Below are positions 13,501-28,607 of a stretch of 64,000 bases of DNA, one piece after another. Made by a program: the position numbers and the translations under genes. Each line of letters starts with the position of its first letter. Within the stretch, counting starts at the first letter, position 1. The notes under the pieces are model-generated. The model had not been told where the DNA came from. It searched no databases and saw only the letters and a list, made by a program, of their open reading frames with translations. Source of the DNA: Paramecium octaurelia (taxonomy: Eukaryota; Ciliophora; Oligohymenophorea; Peniculida; Parameciidae); contig CAJJDP010000021.1 of the NCBI GenBank assembly GCA_905182995.1, forward strand, positions 4,648 through 68,647, given 5' to 3'.

Positions 13501-16500
13501 GATGTCCTAAAGCAATGTGGATACCTAATAATTTTGAATAAATCTCTCACGATCCTGCTCACTTTTTGAGAATATTCAGTTACTTGGCCGCATTTAAGAC
13601 TAATTTGGCTAGTTTGGTTCTCAATGGCAATTCATACATATCAATCCTCTTCTTATTGTATTCCTTGTAGCCATTGGAGCCAAAATTATGATTTGCTTAC
13701 TCTATTTTACAAGTCAAGCAGACAATTACTCCTCAGAAGAAGATATGGATGCACTTGCTGCCTAAACATTTGCAGCCTCTGCGATTAATATTTGTTATAC
13801 CTTTCTACAAATATTATCTGTAGATATTCCTTTCAAATTAGTGAATATGAAAGCGTAAAAAGTAAGATAGGAGGACTTTCATCGGAATGGCCTGCTGTCG
13901 CAGGAAAAATTATTCAAATCCTCGGTTCCTTTTATCTGAATTTAAATGGATTTTTGCATCTCCTAAATGAATTAAATACCAACTGCATTCAGACGCAGTC
14001 GCATCAGTTATTGTTTTAACATATTTCAATATATATATGACATACCCAGTTTCTTTGAATTATGTTAGATTTATGAGTTTCTTTTTTTAAATGCTGAACT
14101 TGCATTCAAATGAGTTACTTTTATAAATTAGAGCGAAAGTCATTGAGTTGGATGCTCTAAAAGATATAATAGCCTCTAAGCATAAATTTAGTCTAGATAA
14201 ATGTAAAAAACTAATGCAAGAAAATTCAAGTATGTCTCTCAAAGCAATTTATGTTGTAACTCTAATATCACTCCTCTACTTTTATTACTTTTTATTAGAA
14301 AATACTCGTATCTTTTTTGATGTGCTAACTTTAGTTTCATCTCAGTGATTGTTATTGTGTGTTGTGATATTTATTACTTACTTTCTAAAGTTTAGAGCGA
14401 TTTATGGAAATAATTTTGACAATAGCTGATGACTTTTGTAACCAAGTATTGATGTACAACAGGCACTTAACTACTAATCTTATATTGAAACTAAAGAAAT
14501 TGTAAAACTTTGTAATGTTTTGACATTAGCAAATTAAAACACTAATTATGATGATGGTTTTTTATGACAAGCCATCTCTCAGCTTGTTAAATTTCAGATT
14601 GTTTACAGTGGTCCTGAATATTTCAAAGCCCCAAATAATTTTTACATCCAGTAGTAGTAGAATCCTGATGTAAGTATTTAATTTCTATAGCCAAGATAAA
14701 CAATGCAGAATACCACGCTGTTTCCCTCCTATATCTTTTACCTTTAACCTTTTATTTTAATCGGCACTAACAACTCAAACATATTTTGTAATAATATTAT
14801 TATGGAGATTTTTATCTGCCATCCTATATGGTATAAACATAATCATTCACCACTATTCCTTTTTTTCGATAAAGTGCTTTATATTCCCAAATGAATTAAA
14901 TCCACACGACATGTAGACCTAACTAGTGATTATCAGCAGTATCAGATATTGTTTCAAAATATTTCTGGTATTACAACTCCAAATCTCTTGGTGTTTGTCC
15001 TTTATGTTTGACTCTATGAGTGCCATCAGGTCACATGGATATGTTTAACTTGCCTTTCTTTGCATTGCTTCAAACTAATTGAGAAATCTTCAGCTAAGTA
15101 ACAGAAAGCATGTCACATTATTACTGTTATTATAATTTTGTTAGAATTGGGTTTGGCAGTTACGACCCTTCCACTACAGTTGTCTGAATTACGTAGTAGC
15201 AGGTTGGTATCGAATCCCAAACTGCACCAAAAGGGATTAATTTTAAGGGAGTTTCTTATGTGATAGAGGGATGAGAGTGGAGACTTTGAAAAGGGGTTGA
15301 AAAGCAATCTTGTGTAGAGTAGGTGTGGAGATGATTTATGATTTAATTTGAGTTAATTAGTAAATGTGTAAATAGTCTAATTTTTGTCATCTTTCCATAA
15401 ATGTCAATTTAGAATCATATTGAAATCAATAATCTCATATGAAAGTCAAAAAAAAAAAGAAGTATAAACCTTATAATAATCTCTTATAACAAAATTATCA
15501 TTGTTAACACCTCAATTAAAAGAATGTTTGTCAGTATTTGCATACCTATTAAACATATTATTCGTACACACCCTCATACGACATTGTATTGTTTATCAAA
15601 TCTCTAAATCTTAGTCATATTATCCGCCGGATTAATATAGCTATTAATATTATACAAATTACTAAAATCCTTCTTCTCCTGCTTGAATAAGTCCAATTTT
15701 TTTAGTCAGAAGTATTAGAATGTAGCTAAAATGCTTAATTAATAAAGTAAATAGCCTTAAAAAAAAAATGCAAATTATCGGGCAGTTTCTGATGCAAAAT
15801 TGCTATCAAAAACTATGAAGGAGACTTTGCTAATAAATTTTCATAGATTGTATAACACTTATTGAAAAAACCTAAAACGGTTTAATAATAAATAGTTCTT
15901 CAAACTACCAAACTCACTAACTTGAACATTCCGAAAATCAATATTGGAGTTACTAAAAAATAATTTTTTTTGCAGATTAATTGTGACAAGCATGCAATAA
16001 AAATCTCAAGAAACAGTAAATTGATTTTTACAAATGAGATAAATTTCGCTTTTATGGATTATTCATTTATTTTATCATTCAAATGGTTTTGGTTATTATT
16101 GTTCTTATGTTTACCTATTAGATTAACATAACAAGCTGTTAAATAGCGAGGCCTTTCTTGCATCCTTCTTTGGATTAACTTTTTCAAAATTTTTATAACT
16201 GTCCAGAATCAAGTATTTAAAATAGGAAAACGCTAAATTTCTATGAATGAAAAAAGGAAAATATATCAAATATCATTATAGCTATAGCCAATTATATGAG
16301 GCAAATGAGGATCTGTATAAGATATTAATAAATTGATATTGTTTCATATAATTTTTAAGGAACTTAAATATATAAGATAAACTAGCTACTTTAGTAAACT
16401 AAATTCAAAAATATTATACGTTTGAATAATTATATCTCTTCACCCATACCATGACTCATTTATTAAAACTAAAATAAATTTACATTTTAGATCAAATATG

Positions 16501-17235
16501 CTACACTATTAGTAGATATATAAGAAAGTGACTATTGCAATAAACAATTGTTGTTTGCTCAAACAAATTCATTAAATACAATATTTATAATATAAGTTAG
16601 TTTTTGATGAAATATTCTAAAAGGAAAAGATGGAATGGCTTATTGTCATGTTTGCCAAGACCACATTTTATTAGTAGACAACACATCTTTTCTTACTCAT
16701 AGATTGCTCATTAAATTTTTTCAAAAAATAAAAAAGTGAAAAACAGGTCCACAAGATTTATTAAATGGACGCCCAATGAGTACCATATGAGAAATATGGA
16801 ACTTTTAATACCTCTAATCACATTAAACATTAAAAAATATGATAAGTGTGTAAATATGTATAAAAGTCTGAAGACACCTTTCTAAAACAGAGAAACATTT
16901 GCAATGCTGAGCAAAGTTCCTTCTAATTATTCAAATATCAGAATATTTATTAAGTAAATTACAATTTAAAATGATAGAAATGCTATGGACAGTTATCAAG
17001 AAAATTAATTGTTTCAATCAACTCAAAAAAAGAACATGTCTTCTAAAAATGATATAATTGAATCTATTACATTTTCTCCTCCATTTCTTAAATTTTTTGT
17101 GGTCTTCTTCTATTGAGTTATTTAGGTAAAATGTTGTCCAAATTGCAAATTTAATAATGAACTTTTGACGAAAAATTTTATTAGTATTTGATTGATATAA
17201 TTTCAGCATATACAGATAATTTCAAAAATGACTAA
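10535..17235. other. 6.7-kb gene desert between WD40 gene and kinase
   Basis: No gene could be assembled. Long glutamine-decoded frames occur, for example + about 11852-12331 (about 160 codons, with GRYGSSGIEFHYDN), but none has a recognisable domain or joins to neighbours through small introns. The part from about 15.4 to 17.2 kb is very AT-rich and blank. A desert of this size is exceptional beside the 16-500 bp spacers elsewhere in the window. Decayed genes, imprecisely eliminated germline DNA or a mobile-element remnant are all possible. Confidence 0.45.
13630..14350 (+). other. Broken protein-like blocks, possible decayed gene
   Basis: Three protein-like stretches follow one another on + in different frames. 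The first is a hydrophobic leader (LIVFLVAIGAK) running into SSEEDMDALAAQTFAASAI (about 13650-13800). The second is SKIGGLSSEWPAVAGKIIQI (about 13850-13925). The third is DALKDIIASKHKFSLDKCKK (about 14150-14210) followed by hydrophobic residues. I tried joining the first two with GT..AG introns of 20-35 nt and found none that keeps frame. They may be remnants of one secreted or membrane protein gene. The family is not recognised. Confidence 0.3.
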
Positions 17236-18951
<1,716 letters not shown>

Positions 18952-19117
18952 CTCCTCTTGAAGAAATTATTATATATTTAATATTTATTAAGATTTACTT
19001 CTAATGTTTCATCTATTTATTCAATTCAAGAATGAGATATAGATATATATTTTTTGTAAAAAGTAATTGGAATTAAAATATCTACTTGTTGCTTGCTTAA
19101 TATTCTCATTTATAATA

Positions 19118-20213
19118 TCAATCTTTTTTTTTAGTTCCTTATTTATCCTCAATCAGATTTTCCTAAATATCATCCTCTGTTAAAGTTCCATATATAATTT
19201 TATCTTCAGGCGCTATTTGATGTATTTCATTCTATAATTATTGTAATGAAACAGTTGCTGAACCTAAAACTTATAAATAATTTTATACCTCTCGATTTTG
19301 GTTGAGCCTATGATTCGTGATACTTCCAAGCAGAAAAATAGATTTATTCAAAAGTACTATTTACCTTCATATTCTCATTTTTAAATAAGGATTCATAGAT
19401 AGCACTCACACTTTGAGTTGTTTCTTTAAAAGTACCTATCCTTTTTTAAATCAATGCTTCGCCTTCTCCGATGTCCTAAATATATTGCATCAAATGATAT
19501 ACAGAATCAAACTCATAAAGGCTATATTAATATTATTTAAAATAGTTACTTTCTTTCTGTGCATATTGTAGGTAGGTTGAATTTTAATCTTGCTAGCAAG
19601 TTTCCCATTTCTGTTATAGAAATGAAGGGAGACACATGTTATGAAACTCCTCCAAATCGTTCATTTTCAGCTAAAGAAAATGAAATTCGCAATTCTTGTA
19701 GAGTATCAGAACCAAATATTGACCCAACTAATGTACCATCTGGTTCTAAACTTTCTAACCATTTTATTAAAACTACTTGCAAGTCATTTACCCAATGCAA
19801 ATTCATATTTGATACGATTAATTGCAAATGGCCATCCAAGAAAGGCCAAAAATCCTCATCACAACATATTGGAACCACTCTTGTTATATTATCTTAAGAT
19901 TTCATTTCAGAGACTTTCTAGATTTAAAATTTTCCTTTTAATTGTTCATCATTGTTAAGTTATTATATGCTCTATTCCAAAAAATCTAAGTCAATATCAC
20001 ATAAATATATGGTTTTAGGCTATAAATCTAGTATTATTAAAATTATAGACTGTTGGGTAAATTTTATAAGAATTATGCAGCTCCTTATCCAAAGTAGGCG
20101 ATATTGCCATCATATTATTTTCGAATTGAAGATAAATTGTCAGCCAATGTGAAGGTCGATTGTTTTAAAAATATATTTTCAATATTTGATCTTAAAGCAT
20201 ATTATCTATTCAT
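19118..20213 (-). CDS. NDUFAF5: NDUFAF5-like mitochondrial complex I assembly factor
   Basis: SAM-methyltransferase-fold protein. The family's known role is modification of an arginine of the NDUFS7 subunit during early complex I assembly on the mitochondrial matrix side. ATG at 20213, TGA at 19118, three introns (23, 28 and 25 nt), 340 codons. Family landmarks are clear: LHWVNDL, LEPDGTLVGSIFGSDTL, then ELR..FSLAENERFGGVS and HVSPF. The N-terminus (MNRQYALRSNIEN) is basic with few acids, as in a matrix-targeting peptide. The usual glycine-rich SAM loop is not obvious in the early part. Here the resolved splice gives NLQPKTIYLCDID, so SAM binding may be degenerate or that exon join may need checking. 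Family assignment is strong; catalytic activity is uncertain. Confidence 0.8.
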
Positions 20214-20542
20214 GATATGTTTATCTCTATCAAATATTTGTTTTGTTTTTATAGTATTTTATTTGCTAAAATAGCTCGAAATTTTGAATAGCATCAATTA
20301 TTAAAAATTAAAATAAATATTTATTTTATAATTATTTGTTTAGATCAAATACCTTTACTTCCATATTGATTTAATTGAATATATTATACTATACTATAAT
20401 AATAAAATACGTAAATTTTTAAAATAGACCATGAAATTCGAAGAATAAATAATACAATCATTTAGATATTAAATACATTATTTTAGTCAAACAATATTGT
20501 ATTTTGTAGTAATAGATTTATTGAATTGCCTTCAAATATATT
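20214..20542. other. AT-rich spacer
   Basis: 329 bp between the NDUFAF5-like start codon and the stop of the next minus-strand gene. It is very AT-rich with no supported gene. It should contain the 5' control region of the NDUFAF5-like gene, but no motif stands out. Confidence 0.5.
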
Positions 20543-21175
20543 TCATTTTTCAAGCTCTTCTATAATTTCTGCCACTAAACTGACTAATGTTGTTTATTTA
20601 ATTTAATAAGCTTTTACTAAAATTCTGATTAAAATTGCAAAATCATTTTCATCAAATATCCTATTTTCTATTGCCAACTATTTGATCCACCTTTTAAGTG
20701 GATATTGAGGACCATGTAAACTATTAATGAAATTAATCCAACTAATTTAGGTTTTGGTATTTTAAGGTATAAAATTATCAACATCTATTTTTGGAGGAGG
20801 CATTATCTTCCCATTTTAAAGTTTATCTTATGTTGATTTTGATTTTATCATAGTTAATTTATTGAACATTGAATTTGAATTTAGACTTTAAGGAGAGGGC
20901 AATCTTCTGAAAAAATATGAAGGCTCTTTATTACTTCTATCTGTTAAGCATTCCTTGATGTTTTATAATTTTTTTCTGTGAATTGCCATATTGAAATCAT
21001 TAATTCTTGTAGAAATTGGAAGTTTTGAATTTTCATTCTTCTTTAGAAATGAAGTTTTAATTTCTGTATTTAAATGCCTTTCCTTAATCTATTAAAGGCA
21101 TAATCTATGACCCCATAATTAGGATAATATTAATTATCGCCCTCCCACATTCCGAGTGTCGGGAGTGAATTGCAT
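20543..21175 (-). CDS. Hypothetical protein, 211 residues
   Basis: Intronless frame from ATG at 21175 to TGA at 20543. No family was recognised. The N-terminal two thirds are basic and rich in Ser, Asn and Lys, with low-complexity stretches such as SLNSNSMFNK. The C-terminal 80 residues look folded and helical (ISWINFINSLHGPQYPLKRW, then VSLVAEIIEELEK). No signal peptide or membrane segment is visible. It starts 57 bp downstream of the IQ/MORN gene on the same strand. The start is the first ATG in an uninterrupted frame, and the first few residues are less protein-like than the rest, so the true start could be internal (for example the Met in NDFNMAIHRK). Confidence 0.6.
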
Positions 21176-21232
21176 ACGTTAATAAAATATTATAAATTAA
21201 TATTACAATATTAATAATTTTTGTTGTATTCT

Positions 21233-22416
21233 TCAAATTACTCTAGTTCCATTATTCCATTCTTGCTCTTCATCCTGACCACCTTTCTATTTTCTAATTC
21301 CTTTCCCGTGTTATTTATCATTTTACCATGCTCCAAAATAACTTGTTCCATCACGATAAAAGAATGTCCCATCCCCATTTCTAAGATCATTTTGAAATTA
21401 ACCTAAAATATTCAATTTGGTATTACCTTTGTAATATCTACCATCAGGGTAAAATAATTCCCCTTAACCATTCATCATACTATTCTTCCAATTGCCATTA
21501 TATCTTCTCTTATCAGCCCATGTAAAGGTTCCATATCCTAAAAATATTGAAAATAGATTAGTACCTTCCATTTGATCATTTACTACACTGCCTTCATAAA
21601 TAGATCCATCTGTCCATTAAAATCGACCTGTTCCATATTTAACTCCATTATCATAACTTCCTTCATACTTTGTTCCATCAGGCCATGTTTCTTTGCCAAA
21701 ACCATTTTGCTTATTATTTTTGAACTCACCTTCATATTTTGTGCCATCAGCGTATTTATAGATTCCGTTGCCTTCCATATTGCCATTCTGAAAATCTCCT
21801 TACTAGGTTCTAGAGATCATTATATACATATAAATCTCCAGATGCCATAATTAATCTCCCATGAAGATGTTAATAGTCTTAGAAAAAGTAGCCTTCGTAT
21901 ATAGAACCATCTGAATATATGAATTTTCCTCTGCCTTCCTTCACACCATTCATCCATTATCCTTCATAAATTGAACCATCTTCTAAAAGCTGATATCAAC
22001 TTAAATTTTACATAAGGTGTTAAAGATCTAGATTTTTAGAATTTTTCGTCATATCTTGTATTGTAATTGTACTCTCCATATACAAGTAATTTCTCTTTTA
22101 CAAAATAATTGCAGGACTCTACAGTTCCATTATAAGGTTTGATATTTTCATTTTTTGGTTTTGTGTTTTCCATTTGCTCTTTTTCTTGCTCAGCCTAGAT
22201 ATTTGAATTGTAACTTACCTCCTTTCTCGCTTTCATCCCTCTAAATCCTGATTAAATTTTAATCACATTTTATTCATCATAGGATGATAATGGCAATGCC
22301 TCTGCTTAAGCTTCTTCAGGCTTAACCTTTTCTTGAAGCTAACCTTCTTCAAAGCACATACTTTCTCGTTTATCAATTTCTGTTGAGACTGGATGATGTG
22401 AAATGCAAGGACCCAT
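21233..22416 (-). CDS. IQ-motif and MORN-repeat protein, likely N-myristoylated
   Basis: ATG at 22416, TGA at 21233, four introns (22, 25, 27 and 24 nt), 362 codons. It begins MGPCISHH, a good myristoylation signal (Gly2) with a Cys4 that could be palmitoylated, so membrane anchoring is likely. At about residues 65-85 there is an IQ motif (IKIQSGFRGMKARKE), a calmodulin-binding type helix. From about residue 160, eight or more MORN repeats follow (DGSIYEGQWMNG, DGTKYEGEFKNN, DGTKYEGSYDNG, DGTSYFGAW). MORN repeats form elongated structures that often act as membrane or protein scaffolds in alveolates. Together these suggest a calcium-responsive cortical scaffold, but that role is inferred. Confidence 0.85.
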
Positions 22417-23344
22417 TTTTATTAGTAAATTATAAATTCAATGAAAAAGAACCAAATATTTCACCTGTTAGAATTAACTAACTTCACAAGACAATATGAA
22501 ACATGATTGGATTTAATTAATTGACTCATACATCTAATAAAAGATTAAATAGTTAGCTATTTATTTTCCCCTCTTTCAGGCAAAAACGCTTTAATAAGGC
22601 ATAGGAGATTTATTAACTAATTTTTTAAAAGAGATATTTTTTCATTTTATATTGCCATAATAATCTCAGTGCATTGGTTATTTTTGAAATAATTGAGTCA
22701 TTCCAGGTAGTAATTGTAGAATGTTAATGTATAAGCAAAATCGGATGATATCTCAAAATTTCAATCAAAGAGGATAGGATCAAAACCTATGACTTGAAAT
22801 ATTAGTTATGATATTCTTAACTTATAATTTATTATTAACACCAATAATTCAGATTTTCAATTGAATGATGATAATTTAATACTTTAAATATCATCGACTA
22901 ATTTGTATGTCTTTTTCCTTCTTACTTCTGTAATTAAAATTTCATACCCGCTTACATTTATTTTGACTAAAGAGGATTCTTCTGTTTGTGATTATTAAGA
23001 ATTTTCATTTTGAATTACAACTATCTTTATATTTGATTACTGTTATTCATTTAACCTCTCTAATCCGATCATAATTTCAAATAAGTAACAATATTTAAAT
23101 TGTAGATCATATAGGAATAGAAAGAAGTCTATTGATATTTGGAGATAAATGGTTGCAAATGATGAATTAATTTGACATATAAATTGATATATGATATAGA
23201 TAGAATCATTTTAATTTTGCTAATCGTTATTCGACAATCCTATCAAGTCTCAGTTATTATTTGAGTAATTCAATATCCTTTTTATAATTAGTTTGATATG
23301 TTGTTGAATCATCCTAATGTCGCTATTCTATAGTAATTTTATCA
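22417..23344. other. Spacer without a recognised gene
   Basis: 928 bp between the start of the IQ/MORN gene and the end of the TPR gene, both on the minus strand. AT-rich; no frame with protein-like character and no clear RNA or repeat. It includes the upstream region of the IQ/MORN gene. Confidence 0.5.
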
Positions 23345-26300
23345 TCATTAATGGAAATTTGATGTCTAGAGATAGGTTTAATAAATCTACTATTCTGAAT
23401 TTTCGTCATCATTTTCTTCTTCTTGGTTATGATCAATCTATGATTTTTAGCTTTCACTTCTTAAATCTAATTCAACTTATTAAACATTTTCTGTGAATAT
23501 CACTCCATCAGGATTTCTTCTAATCCATGGCGCCTCCGGTTTGTTGTCCACGTCTGTAGACTATACTATTGTAATCGAATAATTAGAATTACTTGAATTC
23601 CTTCAATTAATTTATTATCAAATTCTGGATTCATAGAGGGAGGAGTTATTCTAGGTAAACAGAAAGATAGTCTGGTTTCTAAGTTCCCAATTTTAAAAGT
23701 TGGGAAAATGCAACATAATCTATTAGAATAGGGAAAAATGGTTGCACTTTTATGTTAATTCGAGTCTAATGCTGCAAGAAAATCTCGAATTGTAGTTTCA
23801 AATGATTCCTAAAGTTAATCAGCTAGTTAATTTAATAACTCTTTTCCTTTTCTCTTTTATTTATTCTGCAATAATATATATATATTTTACTAATATTGTA
23901 GCAACTGCAACATTATAATAGTATTCGTACATATTATATGTTCTATCCTCAAATTCCAATTCATCTAATTCGCTTATTAATCTCTCCTATTGTTCTTACT
24001 ATGATATTAATGAATTATTAGACTATTAACTAAACTCTTTTATTTATTATTTCAATCCATATGATTTTGTCCATAAATCCATAGCTTTTTTATAGTTTCC
24101 TAAGTAAAATTTCATTATTCCTCTATAAAATATTAGATCTGATGTTAAAAACACATGACCATCTGATCCTAAAACTATCAATTTTTTAAGCATCTACGAT
24201 GCCAATCTGTAATTGACTGATTTATTTGATCCTTGAGATAATTTAAGAATCATCATAGATTGAGATTCATCTGGACCTACTGTTGATGTTTTCAAGGCTA
24301 ATAAGCATTCTTTATCAATGTAGCTCTTTTTATCTCCAGTCAATTCTATTATCCTATTTAAATCTGACATTGCATAATTTAATTCTTTCTGAATGATGTA
24401 ACATAGTGCTCTGTATCTTAATAATTACACATTGTTTTGAATATCTGGAGAATGAGAATACGTTTTGATTGCGTGCTCGTAAGCTCCAATTAAAAATAAT
24501 AAATTTCCTGCCCATAAATGAATGTCAGGGTCTTTGGGTTTAAGAGAAATATAAGTTTGCAAATCATTAAAAGCAGCAGTTCTGTCCCCTAATAATGTAA
24601 ATACTTTGGCTCTATTTAAATAAGCTTCAGCAAATTTTGAGTCCCAATTGATGACAATAGTGAAATCATTTAAGGCTTATTAAGGATTGTCCAAACAGGC
24701 CCTTACTAATCCTCTTGCATAAACATACTTAGCAACTCGGTCTTCATTTTTCTCAACTGCTTTTGTTAGATCAGATAATGCCAAATCTATTTATCCAAAA
24801 TAAAATCGTAAAATTCCTCTATGATAAAGAAGGTTAGAATTCTAATCATTTAAAGTTACTGCTTTATCTAAATGCTTTAACGCGTTTTTTATATACTTAT
24901 CCTTGTCCTTGGGCATATGTTTGTTAATAAATTATATAAGAGTCAAGGACTTATAAAAATGCGGCTCCATTTTACCGGGAAACAACTTGGAAGCTTTCTG
25001 AAATTGTGATTATGCTTTTTCAAATTGGCTGGATTAGGACATTACAATTCCTTCACATATTATTTTATTATATAATGATGGTTAATCTAATTCTTAAAAG
25101 TTTTAAACATAAATCAAGTCATTTAATGCTTTTTAGAATTTATTTAAACAAATAAAACCTAAAATATTCAATAACATTACCATAGGCTCTATAAAGAAAG
25201 ATAATCTTCTTGATGAACTCCCCCAATTAATAATTATTAATTAATTATGTGAATACATTTACACCTTCTTAATATTTTCTTTTCATTAAGAATATCACTC
25301 CTTCTGTGAATTATCTTAATTTCATAATTGATTCTTTATCAACCTCTAAATGGTCTTCTCTTTATAATGTATAATATGCAGAATAGAAATCCTTTTAATC
25401 AATTTTAATTTTGGCTATTTCTTACAACGATTTTGTAACTGCTTTCCTACTATTATTTTATTTAATTGATTATTCAAAGCTCAAAATAGCTTCATTTAAT
25501 TATCCTTTATTTATAAAAATTTAGCCTTTCATGAAAAGTGCTTCTGAACTATTGGGGTCGTTTATTAAAATTTAATTGATAGCTTCCATAGCCCTATCTA
25601 AAGACTATAACTCAATATAGCAATATATTTTTCTCATTAAAATTATTTCATTTTCTGGAATAGTTTCATAAACATTCAATGCTTCAGCTATTTTACCACT
25701 CAATCTTAAGCAATCTGCTCTACCTAATGTACCTTAAAATGATATTTAATCATTCTCTAGAACACTTGCTTGATTGAAATCTTGTAAAGCTAATTAATAT
25801 TTCTTTATTTTCATTAATAATTTTCCTTTATGAATTAATGCATCATAATAAGTTGGTTATAATTTTGAATATTTTTTAGATAAAAATTCTTTTAATACAA
25901 CTATTGCATCGCTGTAGTTCCCAATTTTTTTTAAACACAATGCTTATAAAATTACAGTATTTCCATTTAAATCCCCTGATTGTCTTGCTCTTGAAAACTA
26001 ATTAACTGCTTAATCATATTAACGACAATTCATATGAATTAAACCCTTAAAGTAAGCAATTTCTTTTATGTATTCTGGATTTATTTGAGGCTAGTCAATC
26101 TCCTCCAAATCTTTTAAGGCCTCTGAAAATTTTTATGCCTTTATCAGCTTTTCACAATTTAATATTCTTTTCGCGGGAGATTATGAGAAATATTGATGAA
26201 CATGGTGTTCGCTTGTTGTGCTATTAGGGTGTAATTTGCTAAATTTAAAATTTAATTGTAATACTTCTGTAAAGATGATTTTCGGGTAGATAACTAAATC

Positions 26301-26557
26301 GTCTTTAGGTTTTTTGTATTAAAAGAACTGTTTAGCGAGGCTTTATGATTAGTCATTGACTTATTTTTCTTATTATTGACTATACTCCCTGATTTTCTTT
26401 TTGAATCATCATTTCTAGATTGAACATTCCGATGATCAACATCTTCTGTTTTCAAATAACGATTTTGACTTCTTCTTATAGTTTATTACTGTCTGCCTTC
26501 CCACATTGACGGTGTGAAACATTTCCTTCTTGGAGATAAACTACTTCTAACTAGCAT
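23345..26557 (-). CDS. TPR-repeat protein
   Basis: ATG at 26557, TGA at 23345, four introns (26, 22, 25 and 32 nt), 1,036 codons. After a basic, Ser/Arg-rich leader of about 130 residues, nearly the whole protein to about residue 880 is tandem tetratricopeptide repeats. Examples are YYDALIHKGKLLMKIKKYQL, LLYHRGILRFYFGQIDLALS and FAEAYLNRAKVFTLLGDRTA. The C-terminal 150 residues are not TPR: a short folded part (FPTFKIGNLETRLSFCLPRI) and then a Glu/Asp/Gln-rich tail. TPR arrays bind partner proteins. In ciliates many such proteins belong to ciliary or basal-body complexes, but nothing here fixes that role. Unusually long for a TPR protein but intact. Confidence 0.85.
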
Positions 26558-27642
26558 AATTTTTTGTTAGTTATTTAACTTATAATATATATAAAATTTG
26601 AAATCTAAATCACATTTCCATTATAATTAGTTAGTTTATAATCAAAGATTTAAAAATTCAAATAGTGCTTCATAAACCAAGAGAACATAATTTGATCATT
26701 ATTGAAATAAAAATGATTTTACAAATTTATATTCAATGAAATCTAAAATATAGCTGGATATTTAAATAAGAAAAGGGCATTTTAAAATAAATTTTAGCAT
26801 TTATTTATTAAGATTTTGCAATTCTTAAAATAGGAAGACTTAATTTCAAGCATTTTAAGACAAACAATTGGAGTTTATTGTTTAAAATAATTTTAACAAT
26901 TGGATTTTGTATATCCTTAATCAGTATGATAATTTTGTATTAATAATTGATATTTGTTTATAAACTACAATTGCATTTTGTAAATCTCTACTAGTTTACC
27001 ATCAACTAATAAAAAGGTTCTTTAGAATTAACTTTCTTTTCTTTGTACTCAATTAATAATTATAATAGATATTCTAATTATTCATTATATAATATTATCA
27101 GTCCATTTTATTATTTTATCAATAAATAATAATATCATCAGAGTGCTTTCTAAGAAGTCACATTCTTATTTAAATATCTTAGAGTTATTTATTTATTTAG
27201 TCTCCATTGTTTTCCTATTAAAGATCTTCTCAGTAACTCGCATTGAAATTGTATTAACTAAATCTATGATTGTCAAGAAAATTCTAATATGTGACATGAT
27301 GTAATCAGGTGACTTGTCGATTAGTAATAAATGTTAATTGATTGTGAGCTTCTATAGTATTCAATATTTGCTTCTATTTATATAAAACAAAAAATTATGA
27401 TAGTGTTATGAATTTGATGATATAATTTTGTTTGGCAAATCAAATTTTGAGTTGATTTGCAGAGAACATTGAACTAGTAAAATTTACTTGATAATATAGA
27501 AAGAAAGATATTTCTAAATTTTTAATTAAATAACAGCATAAAATTACATAATCATAATGACATCATCAATTCTTAATTTAATGTCATCATCGAGGAGTTT
27601 AAAGCTGAGCAAATCAAAAATTGAAAGACTTTAATTATATTT
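26558..27642. other. Divergent intergenic region
   Basis: 1,085 bp between the starts of the TPR gene (-) and the cathepsin-like gene (+), so it should hold both promoters. AT-rich, no gene seen. About 50-85 bp before the protease ATG, ATGACATCATC (27557-27567) and ATGTCATCATC (27581-27591) form a near-exact direct repeat that could be a regulatory site. No other motif was recognised. Confidence 0.45.
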
Positions 27643-28575
<933 letters not shown>

Positions 28576-28607
28576 GATAATATTTACATAAATTTAAATA
28601 ATAATAA

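Noticed and set aside
15140-15220. tRNA-like or tRNA-derived element (GGTATCGAATCCC resembling a B box)
   Set aside because: No matching acceptor stem or anticodon arm could be folded, and the A-box-like part lacks key bases.
17018-17209. Small basic minus-strand protein downstream of the kinase
   Set aside because: 63 codons with no homology or spacing support; likely chance frame in the kinase 3' flank.
19559-19958. Plus-strand open frames over the NDUFAF5-like gene
   Set aside because: Shadow frames; the minus strand carries the conserved methyltransferase-family motifs.
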